NCBI GenBank assembly: GCA_017508895.1 | Contig: JAFWRA010000083.1 | Location: forward strand, 1-7,437 | Direction of reading: 5' to 3' | From: Bacteroidales bacterium | GTDB lineage: Bacteria > Bacteroidota > Bacteroidia > Bacteroidales > F082 | Length of the DNA stretch: 7,437 bases | Part shown: positions 1-7,400 of the stretch, piece after piece | How the letters are laid out: each line of letters begins with the position of its first letter | Numbering within the stretch: the first letter of the stretch is position 1 | The notes under the pieces: model-generated | Told to the model about the DNA's origin: nothing | Seen by the model: only the letters and a program-made list of their open reading frames with translations | Database searches by the model: none | Translations under genes and position numbers: made by a program

Positions 1-2
1 CC

Positions 3-590
3 GACAACTACGACGGCATGGCTGAGACCGACCGCAAGGCCAAGATGGTTATGCTGCGCACCTCGTCGGAGGCGTTGAACGACCGGATGGAGAACATCAT
101 CCAGTGGGTGAAGGGCGAGTTAGAGAACAGCAAGGTCGAAGCTGTTGATTTCAACCTCTCAGAACTGGTGGATGAATGTGTCAGGGAGCAGGAGATGACC
201 ATTGCCGCCAAATCGCTCAAGGTCAGCAATGTGGTGCCGAAAACGATGATGGCTCACGACGACGTCAACGTGGTGCGTATCGTGATGCAGAACCTGCTCA
301 GCAACGCCGTGAAGTTTTCCTATCCCGACGGCGAAGTCAGCGTGAAGGCGGAGGAGAAGGGCGGCCGCGTCTGGATTGAGGTTAGCGACAATGGCATGGG
401 CATCAGTGAGAAGAAGCTGGACAAAATCTTCAAGTTCATGACCTCTTCGACCAGCGGTACGAGTGGCGAAACGGGCACCGGCATTGGCCTTTTCGTTACC
501 AAGCAACTTGTCGATAAGATTGGCGGTGAGATTACGATAGAGAGTGTCAAAGACGAGGGTACCACGGTGCGTTTTAGCGTCAAACAATAA
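3..590 (+). CDS. Sensor histidine kinase, C-terminal part (5'-truncated by window edge)
   Basis: This is the end of a two-component sensor kinase that would autophosphorylate a histidine using ATP and pass the phosphate to a response regulator. The frame is open from base 3, so the gene starts upstream; the ATG at 18 is internal. Counting that Met as residue 1, residues 1-50 look like the end of the dimerisation helices, with a segment resembling the usual helix-2 to HATPase linker ('VDFNLSELVDECV'). The HATPase_c domain follows: N box with N92 and N96 (nt 291 onward), G1 box 'DNGMG' at D124 (nt 387), G2 box 'GTGIG' at 153-157 (nt 474-488), and the closing strands 'GGEITIES' and 'GTTVRFSV'. 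All ATP-binding boxes are intact. The H box and any sensor domain are outside the window. The stop is 5 nt before the response regulator start, so the two are almost certainly co-transcribed and act as a pair. The input signal cannot be told from this fragment. Confidence 0.95.
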   Translation, partial: DNYDGMAETDRKAKMVMLRTSSEALNDRMENIIQWVKGELENSKVEAVDFNLSELVDECVREQEMTIAAKSLKVSNVVPKTMMAHDDVNVVRIVMQNLLSNAVKFSYPDGEVSVKAEEKGGRVWIEVSDNGMGISEKKLDKIFKFMTSSTSGTSGETGTGIGLFVTKQLVDKIGGEITIESVKDEGTTVRFSVKQ

Positions 591-595
591 AGGCA

Positions 596-1243
596 ATGGA
601 AGAGACTAGAAAGATTCGGATACTTATGGTTGAGGATCAGCCTATTTGTCGCCTTGGGATCAGTATGACCTTGGCTGGTTCGGACCTTGGCTATGAGATG
701 GTGGGCGAAGCTACCAATGTTGCTGAGGCCATCAGTCTTTTGACTCGGCATAGTAATGAAATTGATCTCATACTTTTGGATTATATGCTCCCTGATGGCA
801 CCGGTATGGATGTGGTTAAAGAAGCCAAACGGCTCTGTCCTGATGCCAAGATCGTCATCTTCTCGGGCGAGGCGGGCGGCGCCACCATCAAGCAGTTGAT
901 GGAGGCTGGGGTGAACGGCTTCATGAGCAAGAGCGTCGGTTCGGAGGAGATCGCCCTTGTCCTCGATTCGGTAATGCAGGGACGCGACTATACCGGTGAG
1001 GCCCACATGCGCATCGAGAACGACCTCAAGGCCGACTATGAGACTATGAAAAGCCTAACACGCCGTGAAATGGAGCTCATTAGTTTATGTGCCACTGGAC
1101 TGAACACCAAACAGTTGGCCGATGAGATGTGCGTCACGCCCCACAGCATCGAGAACATGAAGAGCAGCATCTTCGGCAAGGTAGGGGTGAAGTCGACCAA
1201 CGAGCTCATCCTCTTCGCCTTCCGCGTCGGCCTCGTCAACTAA
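596..1243 (+). CDS. Response regulator, REC + LuxR/NarL-type HTH
   Basis: A complete 215-residue DNA-binding response regulator, the usual length for the NarL/FixJ family. The receiver domain spans about residues 7-125, with acidic pair E13/D14, phospho-acceptor D62 in 'LLDYMLPDG', switch residue S90 and conserved K112. The LuxR-type helix-turn-helix spans 152-215: it begins 'LTRREMELISL', has the recognition region 'VTPHSIENMKSSI' and ends 'GKVGVKSTNELILFAFRVGL'. By family rule, phosphorylation at D62 should promote dimerisation and DNA binding. The ATG at 596 is chosen because it puts beta-1 of REC near the N-terminus and follows the kinase stop by 5 nt; a weak 'aaagg' lies just upstream. 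The partner is almost certainly the kinase at 3-590. Its targets are unknown; the adhesin gene downstream is a candidate only by position. Third-position composition is patchy along the gene, A/T-leaning before about 840 and strongly G/C-leaning after it. Confidence 0.96.
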   Translation: MEETRKIRILMVEDQPICRLGISMTLAGSDLGYEMVGEATNVAEAISLLTRHSNEIDLILLDYMLPDGTGMDVVKEAKRLCPDAKIVIFSGEAGGATIKQLMEAGVNGFMSKSVGSEEIALVLDSVMQGRDYTGEAHMRIENDLKADYETMKSLTRREMELISLCATGLNTKQLADEMCVTPHSIENMKSSIFGKVGVKSTNELILFAFRVGLVN

Positions 1244-1247
1244 TAAA

Positions 1248-1284
1248 ACTCCCACTCTAAACTCTCAACTCTAAACTCTCAACT
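1248..1284. repeat. Short tandem repeat: 14-bp unit x2 made of alternating heptads
   Basis: Directly after the response regulator stop, 'actctaaactctca' occurs twice back to back (1254-1267 and 1268-1281), followed by a partial third copy 'act' (1282-1284). Each 14-mer is two heptads, 'actctaa' and 'actctca', differing at one base. 'actccc' at 1248-1253 looks like a degenerate earlier heptad. The array is non-coding and sits between the stop codon and the terminator hairpin. Its function is unknown. It is strand-asymmetric (pyrimidine plus A), so it does not fold on itself. Confidence 0.85.
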
Positions 1285-1302
1285 AAAATGTTGATAACTC
1301 TA

Positions 1303-1340
1303 GAAAAATGAAGGAGTTTTCTCCTCATTTTTCTTGTATT
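1303..1340 (+). terminator. Intrinsic terminator after the two-component operon, possibly bidirectional
   Basis: The arms 'gaaaaatgaaggag' (1303-1316) and 'ctcctcatttttc' (1321-1333) pair over 13 bp with one bulged A and a 4-nt T loop (1317-1320). The upstream arm is A-rich at its base, and the downstream arm runs into T-rich sequence (1328-1342). The T-tract on one side and A-tract on the other would allow termination in both directions. Its position 60 nt after the response regulator stop fits the end of the kinase-regulator operon, which would separate it from the giant gene downstream. Confidence 0.8.
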
Positions 1341-1346
1341 TTATTG

Positions 1347-1379
1347 TATATTTTTACATCAGTGAAGCAGGTATTTTTC
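1347..1379 (+). promoter_or_regulatory. Possible promoter zone for the giant gene (weak -7-like boxes)
   Basis: Bacteroidota promoters typically carry a -7 box TAnnTTTG and a -33 TTTG. Two near-matches occur between the terminator and the ATG: 'tatatttt' at 1347-1354 and 'tatttttc' at 1372-1379. Neither has the final G, and neither has a TTTG at the right upstream distance, so this is a weak call. If the second box is used, it overlaps the dyad at 1353-1392, which would then sit across the promoter. A promoter is expected here because the terminator isolates the gene from the upstream operon. Confidence 0.2.
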
Positions 1380-1392
1380 TTCACAATGTAAA
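1353..1392. promoter_or_regulatory. Long imperfect dyad upstream of the giant surface-protein gene
   Basis: The arm 'tttacat-ca-gtgaag' (1353-1367) is matched by 'cttcac-a-atgtaaa' (1379-1392). That gives a 7-bp and a 6-bp stem around a 2x1 internal mismatch, with an 11-nt centre (1368-1378). It lies 33 nt before the ATG of the giant gene. It could be an operator for a dimeric regulator or a 5'-leader hairpin. The sequence shows the symmetry directly; the role is inferred. Confidence 0.55.
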
Positions 1393-1425
1393 TTATTGAG
1401 TATCAATAAAATAAATTATAGTAAT

Positions 1426-1491
1426 ATGAGAAAGCAATTTTTACTCTTTACGATGCTTATGGCACTGATGGTGCCGATGGCGGTACATGCT
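1426..1491 (+). other. Sec signal peptide of the giant protein
   Basis: Residues 1-22 comprise a positive N-terminus (R2, K3), a hydrophobic, Met/Leu-rich core (F5 to V20) and an 'A-V-H-A' end, with probable cleavage before Q23. Residues after the cut lack a lipobox cysteine, so signal peptidase I processing and release into the periplasm, or onward export, is expected. Confidence 0.9.
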
Positions 1492-4400
1492 CAAACGAAT
1501 ATCCCGTATCTTGAGAATTTTGAGTCTTACACCAATGTTGGCATTGGTATGGGCGTAACCCCTACTGACTGGACGGTGACCACTGGCGCTAATACGGTTT
1601 GCGAAGTGATTGGCAATAGTTCGGGAAAGTATTTGAGGATAGGAAGAAACAGTGCTATAAGTTCGACTACTCGAATAGTAACAGCAGAATTGCCTTCTTT
1701 CTCCAGTAATGTACGAGTTTTGAAATTGACATTCAAACTTCGGGCATCCCACACTTCGGGCAGCCAGTTACAAGTCGGTTATATTAATCGAAGTGGCACT
1801 TTTCAATCATTGGAAGTTTTTAATCCGTCTGATTATCAAGGCAGCCAATACATTTCTGAAACTGTAGACTTTAATCGCTCCAGTATAGCCCCTTATAGCA
1901 GCATGGTAATCCAATATACGGGAAATACTGCTGATGCCCTTTGGTTCATCGATAATGTTCAGGTCACTTTTAGTCCGAAAATTCCCAATAGCCTTACTGC
2001 TTCCAATGTGACGGGGTCATCAGCTGATTTGTCATGGTCGCTTGTGGGTCGCGCTGAACAGTATCAAGTGGAATACGCAGACAATGCAAGCTTCAGCAAT
2101 GCCCAATCAGTGACGGCATCCAATACTTCCATTACCTTGTCAGATTTGTCGTGCGTGACTGAGTACTATGCAAGGGTCAGGTCGGTGTATGGTAGTTCGG
2201 AGCTTGACAATCTGACATACAGCAATTGGAGCAATGTGGTTTCTTTTACCACCAGCTGCGCCGTCCCCACCAATGTCCAAGTATATGCCAATCCCGCCGA
2301 AGGCGTCACCGTTAGTTGGGAGGGCAATGCCAACTCCTACCATATCCAATATGAAAACATTGAGACTTGGCAATCGGCTTACCATAATGGATTGGTCACA
2401 ACAACGGGCAATTCTTATACTTTCACTGGCAACGAGTCGGTGCCTGTGGTTCCGGGAATGAGGTATATCCTCCGCGTGCAGGCCCAGTGCGACCCGTCGA
2501 CGGCAAGCGAATGGTCGGAGTGGGTCGAATTCACCAATTGCCTCACCTATATGGACCTGCCTCTGCACGCCAATTTCGACTATATTCCCACCAATTGGTC
2601 ATCGATGCCCCATGCCGACCTGCCTGGCTGCTGGTCGCGTATCAATGATTCGGACGATCCCGATTATAGTATCTATCCCCTCGTTGAGAACAACCAAAAC
2701 CTGTGCCATTCCAGTTATTATGCTCTAGGTCTTTACAACTACATCCGATTCAATATGCCTGCTAATGGTCCGGAGCAATACCTCGTTCTCCCGCCCGTCG
2801 ATCCCGTCAATGATGTGACGATAAGTTTTTGGGTGCGTAGCGCAAGCCAAGGAACATCGTATAGTTATAACGTTGGCCTTATGCCTAATAATTACAGTAC
2901 AAATGCTTTCTATGTCAAGGACGGATATAACTTTGGCGGTTCAAACACTGACTATATACAAAATACTTACACTTTTTCGGCAGAAGAATTGACTAATAAT
3001 GGCAATTATATTGTTATTTGGGCGAGATCATATTCAGATGCCGCATCCTCATTCTGCATCGATGACATCGATATCTATCCTGCTGATTACCACTGCGGAG
3101 AACCTGTCAATGTGCATGCCGAAAACATTGGAGCGACTTCGGCACAAATCGTCTGGCAGAACCCTGTCACTGGTGGCGGCGAATGGGGCCTCAAATACAA
3201 GAAAGATTCTGATGTTGAGTGGACTGTTGTGACGGAGACTGGTATAGTGTCACTGAATTATCCTTTGGAAAACCTTGATGCCAACACCTTGTATGATGTG
3301 GCTGTGAGGAACAACTGCAACGATATCGACCACAGCGAATGGGTGGAAGCTTCTTTCACCACCCTCGATGTGATTCCCGTGCCTACTAACCTTCATGTCA
3401 TTACTGATTATCTTGGCAATCAACATGTTGGCAGCTCATGGGTGGACTTGGCGTGGGATTGCACACCTGTTGCGGGCCAAAGTGCAGTTAATCGATATGG
3501 ACTGGAAGTCTCGGATGACGGTGAAACTTGGTATGGCCCCCAACCAAACGCTTATTGGGGCACTGTTGCCACCCAATGTATTGTCGACCCCATCTCCACT
3601 GGTACGCATTATGTGCGCGTGAGAGCCATGGACAGCGATTATAATGAGGGCGATTGGTCAGAACCGCTGCAATTTACCATCGAAGGCTGCAACACGGTCG
3701 TGACTATTCGACCTGAAGACCCCTCTGTAACCTACGACTTCAATGAGTGCCCACCTTTGCCGGATTGTTGGACCGTTTATGGCGACATTCCTTACGGCAT
3801 TTCGATTAATTATAATGCGTTATATTTCGATTTCAGAGATGAAGTTGAAGCCAAATATGTCGAGCTTGAGGAATTCCTCGTTACGGGAGATTACAGCGGC
3901 CTTGTCGTCTCGTTCGATTGGCGCCATATGGTTCCTGTTGCTGATAATACGACCAATATGACAGTACAGTTGCAGTATTGCTTGGGGCAGGAGAACGAGA
4001 ATTGGCAGGATGCTGGCGAGCCCATCAGTGTGTTTAAGGATGGCTTGACCGAGCCTCAATGGTCGACCTACACGCGCATGATACCTTATGATTATTGGAC
4101 CCGTCTCCGCCTGAAGTACACGGTTACTGATTATCAAGAGTTTTCTTACGGGACATACCCCTACTGCTTAATCGACAATTTGGTCGTCTCGGGTCGCCCA
4201 TATTGCGCTAATCCTACCAAATGGCGTGTTGTGCCTGAAACATACGGTGGACGTGTGATTTGGAACAAGGTGGCCGCTGCCATAAGCTACGATATTGCAT
4301 ACCAAGTTGATGGCGACGGAGACTGGGAATCTGTCGAGGACGTTGAAGGTTATGAGTATACTGCCGACTCCCTCTTTTTTGATTTGACGGGCTTGCAAGC

Positions 4401-7400
4401 CAACACCACTTATAGGGTTAATATAAAGTCGGAGTGCTCGAATCAATGGCCGATAGCTATTGTCACTTTCACAACTTCAGATTTCGGGAGTTTCGACGAG
4501 CTTATGTACACCTTTGAGGAGGGCATGCCTGCCGACTTCTCTGTGTCAGGTGCAGGGGCGGCAAATGTCAGTGTGAGTACCGAACAGTCTTTTGGTGCTG
4601 ATCCGCACAGCTTGAAATACGACTTCGTGTCGGGCAGTCCTTATCCTTCGCAGGCACTCGCCTATGTTGAAATCGGAAATTGTTTGAATACCAGGGGATT
4701 CAATGATTTCTTAGTGTATTTTGATATGTATTGCACTGATGTTGCGAGTACCTATGAAACAGTTTACATGCAATACAAGGCTTGGTCTGATACAGATGGA
4801 TGGGAGGAAAACTGGAGGTCGGTCGGAACATGGTACACCTCATACGATAGCCAAGGATGGGTTGAAAGACATGACTCATTCAGCATCCCCAATGAACTGC
4901 AAGGCACTGTGTCGAAGTTGAGATTCCGCCTTATCTTCACCGATCACGGCAGCGGTGAGAACACCTATATTGACAACATCCGCATCTTCCCCAAGGGAAG
5001 CTGTAATAATGTTAGCCGCATCGATATTGATGCTTTGGAATCAACATCAGCCACTTTCCGATGGAACGATCCCAACTACGAAGCTGGTACTACCCAGTCG
5101 GTAGGTTTCACTATCCGATATAGAAACTTGACTATTCCGACTGAAACCTACACGGGCTGGATTGAAATACCTGTTTGGGTTGATGCTTCGAACCCCACGC
5201 GGCAATATTCAATAACGTTAAACGAACTTGACCCTTCAAGCTCCTATTTGCTCAGCATCCGTGCCATTTGTCCTGGCATCGGCTATACGGAATGGTTGTC
5301 GCCTAATTTGAATTTTGGTACGCAGTGCCAAGCCTACAAGTTGACAGATATGCAGCCCTTTACCGAGGACTTCGACAACCTCTTGCTCAATCCCGCTTGT
5401 TGGACTTATACAACGAATTGGAACCGCATATATGACGGCTATGGTGGCCACAACTGGTGCCTCCGCAGTAATTATAATCCCGTTGCAGGTTGGAGCGATT
5501 ATATCGACACGCCTGAGATTGAATTGGATCCCAATTATGTGAGTAAAGGGTCAAGCTATCTCGTGCTTCGTTTCTGGACCAAGTGCAGCGGCGGTGACGG
5601 CAGTGGTAATAAGGTGAAAGTGTTGGTCGGCAACCAAGAGGTCGAAATTTATGAAATGCCTGCTTATGGGTGCGACCAATGGCAACAGGTAGACCTCTCG
5701 TTGAGCCGCTGGCTCCCTGATAACAACGGAAGCAATACGATTAGTGTCAGATTCGACCACGGAAGCGATGCGACCGCAGAGTGGTTTATCGACGATGTGG
5801 TGATCACCTCTTGGGACCAAGCAAACTACGGCACAAGGGTCTTTGATGACGCGTTTGGTAATGATTGGACCAACAACGACAACTGGTATCCCAATGGCGC
5901 GCCATCCTATTCACCTAGTATGGATGTGACCCTTATGGGTCAGGCCTGGGTGCTTGCCAACAGTGAATTGACAGTGGGCACGTTGCGTTTCGGCACGCTA
6001 GGCTATCTTGATGTACAACCAGGTAGTAATTTGACTATCACAGAGGTTGACATTCCGGAAGCTAAGGTGTTTGTGGAACCGGGCGCCACGCTGAATATCG
6101 GCACCGCCCATTTTGGTTTCGATAAGATTTTTACATATAATGAGGGAACCTATAACATCACCAATCTCAATGTTGACGACCATTGTGTTAATTTCAACAA
6201 TGGCACTGTGCTCCTTAACACGGTTACGCTGACCGCTCCCGGATGGATTGTGGCGATGAACAACACGTTGAATGTCACAACGGTCAATTCCTCAGGCCTG
6301 TTTGAGGTAATATCTGGTGCTACTGTTAATATTGGGACACTCAATGCCGCTGAGGGATCCCCCTTCAATGTCGTTATTGAAGGAAGTGCCAATATCACCA
6401 CCCTCAATGCAAATGGAAGCAATTCAGTTATGGTTAGGAACGGCGGCATGCTGAATGCCACTACCATTAACTCCGATGGTCACGACAGGCTTGTCATCGA
6501 AGACGGCGGTCAGGTGAAATCGGACAATGCATTCTATGGCATTATCGAGAAAAACATCTCGGGTTATGGCGCTGCCAACGTGAACGATAGGCTGAATTGG
6601 TATCTCATCGCATCGCCCATCGACATCCCGATCAACGACCCCTTGGTGCCTCTGAATGGCACGGAACTCGACTTCGACAAGATGGACTTGTATAGATTTA
6701 ATCCCTATTTTAGTGAGGAATGGAGGAACGAGAAATGCACGTCGGAAGGTGGATGCGACTCACCCGCTGGAACCTATCCTCAAGGCTCCATCTACGGAAG
6801 TCAGCTGATGGTTCGCTCTACGGGTTATCTTTATTCCAGTCAAGACGATATGACGGTGAATTTCAGTACGGCTCAAACCAGCAGTTCTTTTTCCGCTACC
6901 GATGAAGATGTGGAGGTCGACATTAACTACGATAATTCAAACACCGACGTTAAGTTGGCTGGCATGAACCTCATCGGTAACCCCTATACCTGCAATGCCT
7001 ACCTGAAGCAGGACGGCAACTACATCCCGTTCTACAAGATGAATGCCACGGGTGACGCCATTGTCGGAGTTCCTGCTGGCACGCCCATCAAGCCTTGCGA
7101 AGGTGTGTTTGTGTGTTGCACTGAGTCAAGCAGCACGGTCATCTTCACGACCGAGCCTGCTGGTCTTGGCGAAAACCCAGAATATCGCATGGTTTTGTTG
7201 CCCACTCATACGCTTTATGAAGACCAGGACGCTTCGCCTACAACGTTATTGATAGGCTTATACCCAGGCTGGAACTGGATTGCACCAAGCGTCGAAGTGA
7301 TTGTGGCAGCGATGCAAGACGAGCTTGGCAGCGATGCCGTGATATGTGAGGAAGAAAACATAAGAGTCATTGCTCCCGGCCAAATGGTCAAGGTTCATGT

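Noticed and set aside
18..590. ATG at 18 as the true kinase start
   Set aside because: The frame is open upstream to base 3, and the phospho-histidine helix required by the family would be missing, so the gene must begin before the window.
159..596. A 145-codon minus-strand frame opposite the kinase
   Set aside because: It is antisense to the HATPase domain. Its His/Arg/Asp-rich composition is typical of shadow translation, and no motif was seen.
320..1006. A 228-codon minus-strand open frame across the kinase/regulator junction
   Set aside because: It lies antisense to two well-conserved domains with intact motifs, has no recognisable domain, and spans the junction of two real genes. It is a shadow frame.
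1248..1284. The heptad array as a CRISPR or attachment site
   Set aside because: The units are contiguous with no spacers and far too short for CRISPR repeats. No integrase or second attachment copy is present.
1288..1311. Seven-codon frame (ATG to TGA) between the heptad repeat and the terminator
   Set aside because: Too short, and it runs into the terminator stem. A leader peptide would need regulatory codons or alternative hairpins, which are not evident.
5941..6540. Solenoid as an RTX calcium-binding repeat or a pectate-lyase-type enzyme
   Set aside because: The 9-residue GGxGxDxUx pattern of RTX is absent, the period is 19-21, and no catalytic Asp/Arg/Lys cluster typical of lyases was recognised.
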